Assembly (NCBI GenBank): GCA_958298945.1
Contig: OY282610.1
Span: forward strand, 53,637,667-53,701,666
Direction of reading: 5' to 3'
Origin: Atherix ibis
Lineage: Eukaryota > Arthropoda > Insecta > Diptera > Athericidae
DNA length: 64,000 nt
Notes under the pieces: generated by a model
Database searches by the model: none
What the model was told of the DNA's origin: nothing
Seen by the model: only the letters and a program-made list of their open reading frames with translations
Made by a program: the position numbers and the translations under genes
Shown: piece after piece, positions 26,327 to 40,309 of the stretch
How the letters are laid out: each line of letters starts with the position of its first letter
Numbering within the stretch: the first letter of the stretch is position 1

Positions 26327-27587
26327 TTGCCTGAAAGTGCACAATCATACCCCAAACAAACATCTCCAAAAAACCACCATTTTCATAGAGAAAAACAAAT
26401 TTTAAGAGAAAGTGGACTCAGTGTAATATACGTAATTGTTGCCTCCTATTTTTTGACAAAACTGGGTGCCTGGTGTAAAAATTGGATTTTCGTGAATATT
26501 GTCACAAATTTTCGAATTTTTGTGGTTTTTTGCATAGCTTTAGGTGGTCAATTTATTTTGCTTTCAGTAAATAAAAAATTTAATTTTAGGCAATTTTTTT
26601 TTAATAGTGCTCACAAAAATTTATTCTGAAAGGATATTCCTTTTTCGATCAGGATAATATGGATCTAGAAGGCTATGTTAAAGTGTATGTAATGAAACCA
26701 TGAAACAAATTGCCATTTTTATCCAAAAAAACAAACTTTATTTTTAAAAAAATACAGCGAACTTTAGGTATTTTTTTTTAAAACGCCTGGAAAAAATTTT
26801 CCTGTAAGGACTTTTTTAGTCCGATCAGGATAATAAGAATAATTATTAGTTTCACATATGTATGCGCATTAACATCATTAAACAAATTTTCGAAAAAATT
26901 TCCTTTTTCATAGAAAAATATAAATTTAAAAAAAAATTTAATGATCTTTTGGCAAATTTTTCTCAAAACTCCCACCGAAATTTATCGTGACATGTCATTT
27001 TCCTTCCAATCATTATATTAAGAGTCATAGAAGATTTGCCTGAAAGTGTGCAATGACACCACAAAATAAATTCTAAAAAACCTTAATTTTTATAAAAAAA
27101 AAAACGAATTTTAATAAAGAAAACAATTAATTTTATGAATTTTTTTTCAAAATCACCAACAAAAATTTATCCAGAAAGGATATTCTCATTCCAATCGAGA
27201 AAATATGTATTGGAGAAGCTTTGCCTGAAAGTACGCAATGACACCATAAAAAAAATTCTAAAAACCTTAATTTGTATACAAAAAAAAACGAATTTTAAGA
27301 AAGAAAACTATAAATTTTATGAATTTTTTCTCAAAATCACCAACAAAAATTTATCCAAAAATGATATTCTCATTCCAATCGAGAAAATATGCGTTAAAAA
27401 AGCTTTGCCTGAAAGTACGCAATGACACCATAAAAACAATTCTAAAAACCTTAATTTTTATACAAAAAAAATGAATTTTAAGAAAGAAAACCATAAATTT
27501 TATGAATTTTTTCTCAAAACCACCAACAAAAATTTATCCAGAAAGAATTTTCTCATTCCAATGAGAATAATATGAATTGGAGAAGCT
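26327..27587 (+). repeat. HOR copy 16: D-X-E-F-G-AC with 6-bp insertion (1261 bp)
   Basis: Two classic monomers; the duplicate of copy 10. It carries a private six-base insertion 'atacgt' at about 26428-26433 and 'ttttgacaaaac' in place of 'ttttgagaaaac' just after it. Confidence 0.95.
26428..26433 (+). other. 6-bp insertion in X (copy 16)
   Basis: 'atacgt' is inserted into 'gtgtaataattgtt'. It is unique in the window and absent from the related copy 10, so it arose after that duplication or was lost from the other copy. Confidence 0.85.
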
Positions 27588-29686
27588 TTGCCTGAAAGTG
27601 CACAATCATACCCCAAACAAACATCTCCAAAAAACCACCATTTTCATAGAGAAAAACAAATTTTAAGAGAAAGTGGACTCAGTGTAATAATTGTTGCCTC
27701 CTATTTTTTGAGAAAACTGGGTGCCTGGTGTAAAAATTGGATTTTCGTGAATATTGTCACAAATTTTCGAATTTTTGTGGTTTTTTGCATATCTTTAGGT
27801 GGTCAATTTATTTTGCTTTCAGTAAATAAAAAATTTAATTTTAGGCAATTTTTTTTTAATAGTGCTCACAAAAATTTATTCTGAAAGGATATTCCTTTTT
27901 CGATCAGGATAATATGGATCTAGAAGGCTATGTTAAAGTGTATGTAATGAAACCATGAAACAAATTGCCATTTTTATCCAAAAAAGGACTTTTTTAGTCC
28001 GATCAGGATAATAAGAATAATTATTAGTTTCACATATGTATGCGCATTAACATCATTAAACAAATTTTCGAAAAAATTTCCTTTTTCATAGAAAAATAGA
28101 AATTTAAAAAAAAATGTAATGATCTTTTGGCAAATTTTTCTCAAAACTCCCACCGAAATTTATCGTGACATGTCATTTTCCTTCCAATCATTATATTAAG
28201 AGTCATAGAAGGTTTGCCTGAAAGTGTGCAATGACACCACAAAATAAATTCTAAAAAACCTTAATTTTTATACAAAAAAAAAACGAATTTTAATAAAGAA
28301 AACAATTAATTTTATGAATTTTTTCTCAAAATCACCAACAAAAATTTATCCAGAAAGGATATTCTCATTCGAACCGAGAAAATATGTATTGGAGAAGCTT
28401 TGCCTGAAAGTACGCAATGACACCATAAAAACAATTCTAAAAACCTTAATTTGTATACAAAAAAAAACGAATTTTAGGAAAGAAAACTATAAATTTTATG
28501 AATTTTTTCTCAAAATCACCAACAAAAATTTATCCAGAAAGGATATTCTCATTCCAATCGAGAAAATATGCATTGGAGAAGCTTTGCCTAAAAGTACGCA
28601 ATGACACCATAAAAACCGTTCTAAAAACCTTGATTTTTATACAAAAAAAAAACGAATTTTAATAAAGAAAAGAATTAATTTTATGAATTTTTTCTCAAAA
28701 TCACCAACAAAAATTTATCCAGAAAGGATATTCTCATTCCAATCAAGAAAATATGCATTGGAGAAGCTTTGCCTAAAAGTACGCAATGACACCATAAAAA
28801 CCGTTCTAAAAACCTTAATTTTTATACAAAAAAAAACGAATTTTAAGAAAGAAAACCATAAATTTTATGAATTTTTTCTCAAAATCACCAACAAAAATTT
28901 ATCCAGAAAGGATATTCTCATTCCAATCGAGAAAATATGTATTGGAGAAGCTTTGCCTGAAAGTACGCAATGACACCATAAAAACAATTCTAAAAACCTT
29001 AATTTGTATACAAAAAAAAACGAATTTTAGGAAAGAAAACTATAAATTTTATGAATTTTTTCTCAAAATCACCAACAAAAATTTATCCAGAAAGAATATT
29101 CTCATTCCAATCGAGAAAATATGCATTGGAGAATCTTTGCCTAAAAGTACGCAATGACACCATAAAAACCGTTCTAAAAACATTAATTTTTATAAAAAAA
29201 AAACGAATTTTAAGAAAGAAAACAATTAATTTTATGAATTTTTTCTCAAAATCACCAACAAAAATTTATCCAGAAAGGATATTCTCATTCCAATCGAGAA
29301 AATATGCATTGGAGAAGCTTTGCCTAAAAGTACGCAATGACACCATAAAAACCGTTCTAAAAACCTTAATTTTTATACAAAAAAAAACGAATTTTAAGAA
29401 AGAAAACCATAAATTTTATGAATTTTTTCTCAAAATCACCAACAAAAATTTATCCAGAAATGATATTCTCATTCCAATCGAGAAAATATGCATTGGAGAA
29501 GCTTTGCCTGAAAGTACGCAATGACACCATAAAAACAATTCTAAAAACCTTAATTTTTATACAAAAAAAATGAATTTTAAGAAAAAAAACCATAAATTTT
29601 ATGAATTTTTTCTCAAAACCACCAACAAAAATTTATCCAGAAAGAATTTTCTCATTCCAATAAGAATAATATGAATTGGAGAAGCT
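27588..29686 (+). repeat. HOR copy 17: D-X-E/F fusion-G-ABBABBC (2099 bp)
   Basis: Seven classic monomers made of two A-B-B blocks followed by C, as if an A-B-B triplet had been duplicated. About 77 bp spanning the end of E and start of F are missing at 27984-27986, which explains why the copy is about 75 bp short of the n = 7 length. Confidence 0.94.
27984..27986 (+). other. 77-bp deletion junction between E and F (copy 17)
   Basis: 'ccaaaaaag' of E joins 'gacttttttagtcc' of F. Both parental sequences carry 'aag' at the break, so the junction has 3-bp microhomology. The span lost measures 77 bp in copy 15. This is the only HOR copy with this lesion. Confidence 0.85.
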
Positions 29687-31310
29687 TTGCCTGAAAGTGC
29701 ATAATCGTACCCCAAACAAACATCTCCAAAAAACCACCATTTTCATAGAGAAAAACAAATTTTAAGAGAAAGTGGACTCAGTGTAATAATTGTTGCCTCC
29801 TATTTTTTGAGAAAACTGGGTGCCTGGTGTAAAAATTGGATTTTCGTGAATATTGTCACAAATTTTCGAATTTTTGTGGTTTTTTGCATATCTTTAGGTG
29901 GTCAATTTATTTTGCTTTCAGTAAATAAAAAATTTAATTTTAGGCAATTTTTTTTTAATAGTGCTCACAAAAATTTATTCTGAAAGGATATTCCTTTTTC
30001 GATCAGGATAATATGGATCTAGAAGGCTATGTTAAAGTGTATGTAATGAAACCATGAAACAAATTGCCATTTTTATCCAAAAAAGCAAACTTTATTTTTA
30101 AAAAAATAAAGCGAACTTTAGGTATTTTTTTTTAAAACGCCTGGAAAAAATTTTCCTGTAAGGACTTTTTTAGTCCGATCAGGATAATAATAATAATTAT
30201 TAGTTTCACATATGTATGCGCATTAACATCATTAAACAAATTTTCGAAAAAATTTCCTTTTTCATAGAAAAATAGAAATTTAAAAAAAAATTTAATGATC
30301 TTTTGGCAAATTTTTCTCAAAACTCCCACCGAAATTTATCGTGACATGTCATTTTCCTTCCAATCATTATATTAAGAGTCATAGAAGGTTTGCCTGAAAG
30401 TGTGCAATGACACCACAAAATAAATTCTAAAAAACCTTAATTTTTATACAAAAAAAACGAATTTTAATAAAGAAAACAAATAATTTTATGAATTTTTTCT
30501 CAAAATCACCAACAAAAATGTATCCAGAAAGGATATTCTCATTCCAATCGAGAAAATATGTATTGGAGAAGCTTTGCCTGAAAGTACGCAATGACACCAT
30601 AAAAACAATTCTAAAAACCTTAATTTGTATACAAAAAAAAAACGAATTTTAAGAAAGAAAACTATAAATTTTATGAATTTTTTCTCAAAATCACCAACAA
30701 AAATTTATCCAGAAAGGATATTCTCATTCCAATCGAGAAAATATGTATTGGAGAAGCTTTGCCTGAAAGTACGCAATGACACCATAAAAACAATTCTAAA
30801 AAAATTAATTTGTATACAAAAAAAAACGAATTTTAGGAAAGAAAACTATAAATTTTATGAATTTTTTCTCAAAATCACCAACAAAAATTTATCCAGAAAG
30901 GATATTCTCATTCCAATCGAGAAAATATGCATTGGAGAAGCTTTGCCTAAAAGTATGCAATGACACCATAAAAACCATTCTAAAAACCTTAATTTTTATA
31001 CAAAAAAAAACGAATTTTAAGAAAGAAAACCATAAATTTTATGAATTTTTTCTCAAAATCACCAACAAAAATTTATCCAGAAATGATATTCTCATTCCAA
31101 TCGAGAAAATATGTATTGGGGAAGCTTTGCCTGAAAGTACGCAATGACACCATAAAAACAATTCTAAAAACCTTAATTTTTATACAAACAAAAATGAATT
31201 TTAAGAAAGAAAACCATAAATTTTATGAATTTTTTCTCAAAACCACCAACAAAAATTTATCCAGAAAGAATTTTCTCATTCCAATGAGAATAATATGAAT
31301 TGAAGAAGCT
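29687..31310 (+). repeat. HOR copy 18: D-X-E-F-G-AABC (1624 bp)
   Basis: Four classic monomers. D has 'gtgcataatcgtacc' near 29697, placing a TAA stop in the frame that recurs in other copies. F has the 'aataataataattatt' form also seen in copies 9 and 15. Confidence 0.95.
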
Positions 31311-32933
31311 TTGCCTGAAAGTGCACAATCATACCCCAAACAAACATCTCCAAAAAACCACCATTTTCATAGAGAAAAACAAATTTTAAGAGAAAGTGGA
31401 CTCAGTGTAATAATTGTTTCCTCCTATTTTTTGAGAAAACTGGGTGCCTGGTGTAAAAATTGGATTTTCGTGAATATTGTCACAAATTTTCGAATTTTTG
31501 TGGTTTTTTGCATATCTTTAGGTGGTCAATTTATTTTGCTTTCAGTAAATAAAAAATTTAATTTTAGGCAATTTTTTTTTAATAGTGCTCACAAAAATTT
31601 ATTATGAAAGGATATTCCTTTTTCGATCAGGATAATATGGATCTAGAAGGCTATGTTAAAGTGTATGTAATGAAACCATGAAACAAATTGCCATTTTTAT
31701 GCAAAAAAGCAAACTTTATTTTTAAAAAAATACAGCGAACTTTAGGTATTTTTTTTTAAAACGCCTGGAAAAAATTTTCCTGTAAGGACTTTTTTAGTCC
31801 GATCAGGATAATAAGAATAATTATTAGTTTCACATATGTATGCCCATTAACATCATTAAACAAATTTTCGAAAAAATTTCCTTTTTCATAGAAAAATAGA
31901 AATTTAAAAAAAAATTTAATGATCTTTTGGCAAATTTTTCTCAAAACTCCCACCGAAATTTATCGTGACATGTCATTTTCCTTCCAATCATTATATTAAG
32001 AGTCATAGAAGGTTTGCCTGAAAGTGTGCAATGACACCACAAAATAAATTCTAAAAAACCTTAATTTTTATACAAAAAAAAAAGAATTTTAATAAAGAAA
32101 ACAAATAATTTTATGAATTTTTTCTCAAAATCACCAACAAAAATTTATCCAGAAAGAATATTCTCATTCCAATCGAGAAAATATGTATTGGAGAAGCTTT
32201 GCCTGAAAGTACGCAATGACACCATAAAAACAATTCTAAAAACCTTAATTTGTATACAAAAAAAAACGAATTTTAGGAAAGAAAACTATAAATTTTATGA
32301 ATTTTTTCTCAAAATCACCAACAAAAATTTATCCAGAAAGGATATTCTCATTCCAATCGAGAAAATATGCATTGGAGAAGCTTTGCCTAAAAGTACGCAA
32401 TGACACCATAAAAACCGTTCTAAAAACCTTAATTTTTATACAAAAAAAAACGAATTTTAAGAAAGAAAACAATTAATTTTATGAATTTTTTCTCAAAATC
32501 ACCAACAAAAATTTATCCAGAAAGGATATTCTCATTCCAATCGAGAAAATATGCATTGGAGAAGCTTTGCCTAAAAGTACGCAATGACACCATAAAAACC
32601 GTTCTAAAAACCTTAATTTTTATACAAAAAAAAACGAATTTTAAGAAAGAAAACCATAAATTTTATGAATTTTTTCTCAAAATCACCAACAAAAATTTAT
32701 CCAGAAATGATATTCTCATTCCAATCGAGAAAATATGCATTGGAGAAGCTTTGCCTGAAAGTACGCAATGACACCATAAAAACAATTCTAAAAACCTTAA
32801 TTTTTATACAAAAAAAATGAATTTTAAGAAAGAAAACCATAAATTTTATGAATTTTTTCTCAAAACCACCAACAAAAATTTATCCAGAAAGAATTTTCTC
32901 ATTCCAATAAGAATAATATGAATTGGAGAAGCT
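31311..32933 (+). repeat. HOR copy 19: D-X-E-F-G-ABBC (1623 bp)
   Basis: Four classic monomers. It has the same length as the AABC copies but a different string, so length alone does not define composition. Private marks include 'tgcccattaac' in F near 31840. Confidence 0.95.
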
Positions 32934-34557
32934 TTGCCTGAAAGTGCACAATCATACCCCAAACAAACATCTCCAAAAAACCACCATTTTCATAGAGAAA
33001 AACAAATTTTAAGAGAAAGTGGACTCAGTGTAATAATTGTTGCCTCCCATTTTTTGAGAAAACTGGGTGCCTGGTGTAAAAATTGGATTTTCGTGAATAT
33101 TGTCACAAATTTTCGAATTTTTGTGGTTTTTTGCATATCTTTAGGTGGTCAATTTATTTTGCTTTCAGTAAATAAAAAATTTAATTTTAGGCAATTTTTT
33201 TTTAATAGTGCTCACAAAAATTTATTCTGAAAGGATATTCCTTTTTCGATCAGGATAATATGGATCTAGAAGGCTATGTTAAAGTGTATGTAATGAAACC
33301 ATGAAACAAATTGCCATTTTTATCCAAAAAAGCAAACTTTATTTTTAAAAAAATACAGCGAACTTTAGGTATTTTTTTTTAAAACGCCTGGAAAAAATTT
33401 TCCTGTAAGGACTTTTTTAGTCCGATCAGGATAATAAGAATAATTATTAGTTTCACATATGTATGCGCATTAACATCATTAAACAAATTTTCGAAAAAAT
33501 TTCCTTTTTCATAGAAAAATAGAAATTTAAAAAAAAATTTAATGATCTTTTGGCAAATTTTTCTCAAAACTCCCACCGAAATTTATCGTGACATGTCATT
33601 TTCCTTCCAATCATTATATTAAGAGTCATAGAAGGTTTGCCTAAAAGTGTGCAATGACACCACAAAATAAATTCTAAAAAACCTTAATTTTTATACAAAA
33701 AAAAACGAATTTTAATAAAGAAAACAAATAATTTTATGAATTTTTTCTCAAAATCACCAACAAAAATTTATCCAGAAAGGATATTCTCATTCCAATCGAA
33801 AAAAAAATGTATTGGAGAAGTTTTGCCTGAAAGTACGCAATGACACCATAAAAACAATTCTAAAAACCTTAATTTGTATACAAAAAAAAACGAATTTTAA
33901 GAAAGAAAACTATAAATTTTATGAATTTTTTCTCAAAATCACCAACAAAAATTTATCCAGAAAGGATATTCTCATTCCAATCGAGAAAATATGTATTGGA
34001 GAAGCTTTGCCTGAAAGAACGCAATGACACCATAAAAACAATTCTAAAAACCTTAATTTGTATACAAAAAAAAAACGAATTTTAGGAAAGAAAACTATAA
34101 ATTTTATGAATTTTTTCTCAAAATCACCAACAAAAATTTATCCAGAAAGGATATTCTCATTCCAATCGAGAAAATATGCATTGGAGAAGCTTTGCCTAAA
34201 AGTACGCAATGACACCATAAAAACCGTTCTAAAAACCTTAATTTTTATACAAAAAAAACGAATTTTAAGAAAGAAAACCATAAATTTTATGAATTTTTTC
34301 TCAAAATCACCAACAAAAATTTATCCAGAAATGATATTCTCATTCCAATCGAGAAAATATGCATTGGAGAAGCTTTGCCTGAAAGTACGCAATGACACCA
34401 TAAAAACAATTCTAAAAACCTTAATTTGTATACAAAAAAAATGAATTTTAAGAAAGAAAACCATAAATTTTATGAATTTTTTCTCAAAACCACCAACCAA
34501 AATTTATCCAGAAAGAATTTTCTCATTCCAATGACAATAATATGAAGTGGAGAAGCT
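32934..34557 (+). repeat. HOR copy 20: D-X-E-F-G-AABC (1624 bp)
   Basis: Four classic monomers. The first A has an expanded run 'tcgaaaaaaaaatg' near 33798, and G has 'gcctaaaagtgtgc' near 33640. Confidence 0.95.
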
Positions 34558-36180
34558 TTGCCTGAAAGTGCACAATCATACCCCAAACAAACATCTCCAA
34601 AAAACCACCATTTTCATAGAGAAAAACAAATTTTAAGAGAAAGTGGACTCAGTGTAATAATTGTTGCCTCCTATTTTTTGAGAAAACTGGGTGCCTGGTG
34701 TAAAAATTGGATTTTCGTGAATATTGTCACAAATTTTCGAATTTTTGTGGTTTTTTGCATATCTTTAGGTGGTCAATTTATTTTGCTTTCAGTAAATAAA
34801 AAATTTAATTTTAGGCAATTTTTTTTTAATAGTGCTCACAAAAATTTATTCTGAAAGGATATTCCTTTTTCGATCAGGATAATATGGATCTAGAAGGCTA
34901 TGTTAAAGTGTATGTAATGAAACCATGAAACAAATTGCCATTTTTATCCAAAAAAGCAAACTTTATTTTTAAAAAAATAAAGCGAACTTTAGGTATTTTT
35001 TTTTAAAACGCCTGGAAAAAATTTTCCTGTAAGGACTTTTTTAGTCCGATCAGGATAATAAGAATAATTATTAGTTTCACATATGTATGCGCATTAACAT
35101 CATTAAGCAAATTTTCGAAAAAATTTCCTTTTTCATAGAAAAATAGAAATTTAAAAAAAAATTTAATGATCTTTTGGCAAATTTTTCTCAAAACTCCCAC
35201 CGAAATTTATCGTGACATGTCATTTTCCTTCCAATCATTATATTAAGAATCATAGAAGGTTTGCCTGAAAGTGTGCAATGACACCACAAAATAAATTCTA
35301 AAAAACCTTAATTTTTATACAAAAAAAACGAATTTTAATAAAGAAAACAATTAATTTTATGAATTTTTTCTCAAAATCACCAACAAAAATTTATCCAGAA
35401 AGGATATTCTCATTCCAATCGAAAAAATATGTATTGGAGAAGCTTTGCCTGAAAGTACGTAATGACACCATATAAACAATTCTAAAAACCTTAATTTGTA
35501 TACAAAAAAAAACGAATTTTAAGAAAGAAAACTATAAATTTTATGAATTTTTTCTCAAAATCACCAACAAAAATTTATCCAGAAAGGATATTCTCATTCC
35601 AATCGAGAAAATATGTATTGGAGAAGCTTTGCCTGAAAGTACTCAATGACACCATAAAAACAATTCTAAAAACCTTAATTTGTATACAAAAAAAAAACGA
35701 ATTTTAGGAAAGAAAACTATAAATTTTATGAATTTTTTCTCAAAATCACCAACAAAAATTTATCCAGAAAGGATATTCTCATTCTAATCGAGAAAATATG
35801 CATTGGAGAAGCTTTGCCTAAAAGTACGCAATGACACCATAAAAACCGTTCTAAAAACCCTAATTTTTATACAAAAAAAAACGAATTTTAAGAAAGAAAA
35901 CCATAAATTTTATGAATTTTTTCTCAAAATCACCAACAAAAATTTATCCAGAAATGATATTTTCATTCCAATCGAGAAAATATGCATTGGAGAAGCTTTG
36001 CCTGAAAGTACGCAATGACACCATAAAAACAATTCTAAAAACCTTAATTTTTATACAAAAAAAATGAATTTTAAGAAAGAAAACCATAAATTTTATGAAT
36101 TTTTTCTCAAAACCACCAACAAAAATTTATCCAGAAAGAATTTTCTCATTCCAATAAGAATAATATGAATTGGAGAAGCT
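34558..36180 (+). repeat. HOR copy 21: D-X-E-F-G-AABC (1623 bp)
   Basis: Four classic monomers. Private marks are 'cattaagcaaat' in F near 35102, 'gtacgtaatg' and 'accatataaac' in the first A (near 35455-35475), and 'agtactcaatg' in the second A. Confidence 0.95.
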
Positions 36181-37432
36181 TTGCCTGAAAGTGCACAATC
36201 ATACCCCAAACAAACATCTCCAAAAAACCACCATTTTCATAGAGAAAAACAAATTTTAAGAGAAAGTGGACTCAGTGTAATAATTGTTGCCTCCTATTTT
36301 TTGAGAAAACTGGGTGCCTGGTGTAAAAATTGGATTTTCGTGAATATTGTCACAAATTTTCGAATTTTTGTGGTTTTTTGCATATCTTTAGGTGGTCAAT
36401 TTATTTTGCTTTCAGTAAATAAAAAATTTAATTTTAGGCAATTTTTTTTTAATAGTGCTCACAAAAATTTATTCTGAAAGGATATTCCTTTTTCGGTCAT
36501 TATAATATGGATCTAGAAGGCTATGTTAAAGTGTATGTAATGAAACCATGAAACAAATTGCCATTTTTATCCAAAAAAGCAAACTTTATTTTTAAAAAAA
36601 TACAGCGAACTTTAGGTATTTTTTTTTAAAACGCCTGGAAAAAATTTCCTGTAAGGACTTTTTTAGTCCGATCAGGATAATAAGAATAATTATTAGTTTC
36701 ACATATGTATGCGCATTAACATCATTAAACAAATTTTCGAAAAAATTTCCTTTTTCATAGAAAAATAGAAATTTAAAAAAAAATTTAATGATCTTTTGGC
36801 AAATTTTTCTCAAAACTCCCACCGAAATTTATCGTGACATGTCATTTTCCTTCCAATCATTATATTAAGAGTCATAGAAGGTTTGCCTGAAAGTGTGCAA
36901 TGACACCACAAAATAAATTCTAAAAAACCTTAATTTTTATACAAAAAAAACGAATTTTAATAAAGAAAACAATTAATTTTATGAATTTTTTCTCAAAATC
37001 ACCAACAAAAATTAATCCAGAAAGGATATTCTCATTCCAATCGAGAAAATATGTATTGGAGAAGCTTTGCCTGAAAGAACGCAATGACACCATAAAAACC
37101 GTTCTAAAAACCTTAATTTTTATACAAAAAAAACGAATTTTAAGAAAGAAAACCATAAATTTTATGAATTTTTTCTCAAAATCACCAACAAAAATTTATC
37201 CAGAAATGATATTCTCATTCCAATCGAGAAAATATGCATTGGAGAAGCTTTGCCTGAAAGTACGCAATGACACCATAAAAACAATTCTAAAAACCTTAGT
37301 TTTTATACAAAAAAAATGAATTTTAAGAAAGAAAACCATAAATTTTATGAATTTTTTCTCAAAACCACCAACAAAAATTTATCCAGAAAGAATTTTCTCA
37401 TTCCAATGAGAATAATATGAATTGGAGAAGCT
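36181..37432 (+). repeat. HOR copy 22: D-X-E-F-G-A/B-C (1252 bp)
   Basis: Two classic monomers. The first is an A/B hybrid: A-like 'tgtattgg' and 'cctgaaag' followed by B-like 'accgttct' and a B tail, with the rare 'aaaattaatcc' near 37008. E carries 'tcggtcattataat' near 36494, shared with copies 25 and 27. Confidence 0.95.
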
Positions 37433-38686
37433 TTGCCTGAAAGTGCACAATCATACCCCAAACAAACATCTCCAAAAAACCACCATTTTCATAGAGAAAA
37501 ACAAATTTTAAGAGAAAGTGGTCTCAGTGTAATAATTGTTGCCTCCTATTTTTTGAGAAAACTGGGTGCCTGGTGTAAAAATTGGATTTTCGTGAATATT
37601 GTCACAAATTTTCGAATTTTTGTGGTTTTTTGCATATCTTTAGGTGGTCAATTTATTTTGCTTTCAGTAAATAAAAAATTTAATTTTAGGCAATTTTTTT
37701 TTAATAGTGCTCACAAAAATTTATTCTGAAAGGATATTCCTTTTTCGATCAGGATAATATGGATCTAGAAGGCTATGTTAAAGTGTATGTAATGAAACCA
37801 TGAAACAAATTGCCATTTTTATCCAAAAAAGCAAACTTTATTTTTAAAAAAATACAGCGAACTTTAGGTATTTTTTTTTAAAACGCCTGGAAAAAATTTT
37901 CCTGTAAGGACTTTTTTAGTCCGATCAGGATAATAAGAATAATTATTAGTTTCACATATGTATGCGCATTAACATCATTAAACAAATTTTCGAAAAAATT
38001 TCCTTTTTCATAGAAAAATAGAAATTTAAAAAAAAATTTAATGATCTTTTGGCAAATTTTTCTCAAAACTCCCACCGAAATTTATCGTGACATGTCATTT
38101 TCCTTCCAATCATTATATTAAGAGTCATAGAAGGTTTGCCTGAAAGTGTGCAATGACACCACAAAATAAATTCTAAAAAACCTTAATTTTTATACAAAAA
38201 AAACGAATTTTAATAAAGAAAACAATTAATTTTATGAATTTTTTCTCAAAATCACCAACAAAAATTAATCCAGAAAGGATATTCTCATTCCAATCGAGAA
38301 AATATGTATTGGAGAAGCTTTGCCTGAAAGAACGCAATGACACCATAAAAACCGTTCTAAAAACCTTAATTTTTATACAAAAAAAAACGAATTTTAAGAA
38401 AGAAAACCATAAATTTTATGAATTTTTTCTCAAAATCACCAACAAAAATTTATCCAGAAATGATATTCTCATTCCAATCGAGAAAATATGCATTGGAGAA
38501 GCTTTGCCTGAAAGTACGCAATGACACCATAAAAACAATTCTAAAAACCTTAATTTTTATACAAAAAAAATGAATTTTAAGAAAGAAAACCATAAATTTT
38601 ATGAATTTTTTCTCAAAACCACCAACAAAAATTTATCCAGAAAGAATTTTCTCATTCCAATGAGAATAATATGAATTGGAGAAGCT
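37433..38686 (+). repeat. HOR copy 23: D-X-E-F-G-A/B-C (1254 bp)
   Basis: Adjacent near-duplicate of copy 22. It has the same A/B hybrid monomer with 'aaaattaatcc' (near 38262) and 'gaaagaacgc'. E has the common 'gatcaggataat' instead of the copy 22 variant. Confidence 0.95.
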
Positions 38687-40309
38687 TTGCCTGAAAGTGC
38701 ACAATCATACCCCAAACAAACATCTCCAAAAAACCACCATTTTCATAGAGAAAAACAAATTTTAAGAGAAAGTGGACTCAGTGTAATAATTGTTGCCTCC
38801 TATTTTTTGAGAAAACTGGGTGCCTGGTGTAAAAATTGGATTTTCGTGAATATTGTCACAAATTTTCGAATTTTTGTGGTTTTTTGCATATCCTTAGGTG
38901 GTCAATTTATTTTGCTTTCAGTAAATAAAAAATTTAATTTTAGGCAATTTTTTTTTAATAGTGCTCACAAAAATTTATTCTGAAAGGATATTCCTTTTTC
39001 GATCAGGATAATATGGATCTAGAAGGCTATGTTAAAGTGTATGTAATGAAACCATGAAACAAATTGCCATTTTTATCCAAAAAAGCAAACTTTATTTTTA
39101 AAAAAATACAGCGAACTTTAGGTATTTTTTTTTAAAACGCCTGGAAAAAATTTTCCTGTAAGGACTTTTTTAGTCCGATCAGGATAATAAGAATAATTAT
39201 TAGTTTCACATATGTATGCGCATTAACATCATTAAACAAATTTTCGAAAAAATTTCCTTTTTCATAGAAAAATAGAAATTTAAAAAAAAATTTAATGATC
39301 TTTTGGCAAATTTTTCTCAAAACTCCCACCGAAATTTATCGTGACATGTCATTTTCCTTCCAATCATTATATTAAGAGTCATAGAAGGTTTCCCTGAAAG
39401 TGTGCAATGACACCACAAAATAAATTCTAAAAAACCTTAATTTTTATACAAAAAAAACGAATTTTAATAAAGAAAACAATTAATTTTATGAATTTTTTCT
39501 CAAAATCACCAACAAAAATTTATCCAGAAAGGATATTCTCATTCCAATCGAGAAAATATGTATTGGAGAAGCTTTGCCTGAAAGTACGCAATGACACCAT
39601 AAAAACAATTCTAAAAACCTTAATTTGTATACAAAAAAAAAACGAATTTTAAGAAAGAAAACTATAAATTTTATGAATTTTTTCTCAAAATCACCAACAA
39701 AAATTTATCCAGAAAGGATATTCTCATTCCAATCGAGAAAATATGTATTGGAGAAGCTTTGCCTGAAAGCACGCAATGACACCATAAAAACAATTCTAAA
39801 AACCTTAATTTGTATACAAAAAAAAACGAATTTTAGGAAAGAAAACTATAAATTTTATGAATTTTTTCTCAAAATCACCAACAAAAATTTATCCAGAAAG
39901 GATATTCTCATTCCAATCGAGAAAATATGCATTGGAGAAGCTTTGCCTAAAAGTACGCAATGACACCATAAAAACCGTTCTAAAAACCTTAATTTTTATA
40001 CAAAAAAAAATGAATTTTAAGAAAGAAAACCATAAATTTTATGAATTTTTTCTCAAAATCACCAACAAAAATTTATCCAGAAATGATATTCTCATTCCAA
40101 TCGAGAAAATATGCATTGGAGAAGCTTTGCCTGAAAGTACGCAATGACACCATAAAAACAATTCTAAAAACCTTAATTTTTATACAAAAAAAATTAATTT
40201 TAAGAAAGAAAACCATAAATTTTATGAATTTTTTCTCAAAACCACCAACAAAAATTTATCCAGAAAGAATTTTCTCATTCCAATGAGAATAATATGAATT
40301 GGAGAAGCT
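38687..40309 (+). repeat. HOR copy 24: D-X-E-F-G-AABC (1623 bp)
   Basis: Four classic monomers. Private marks are 'catatcctta' in X near 38888 and 'tttccctgaaag' in G near 39391. Confidence 0.95.
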
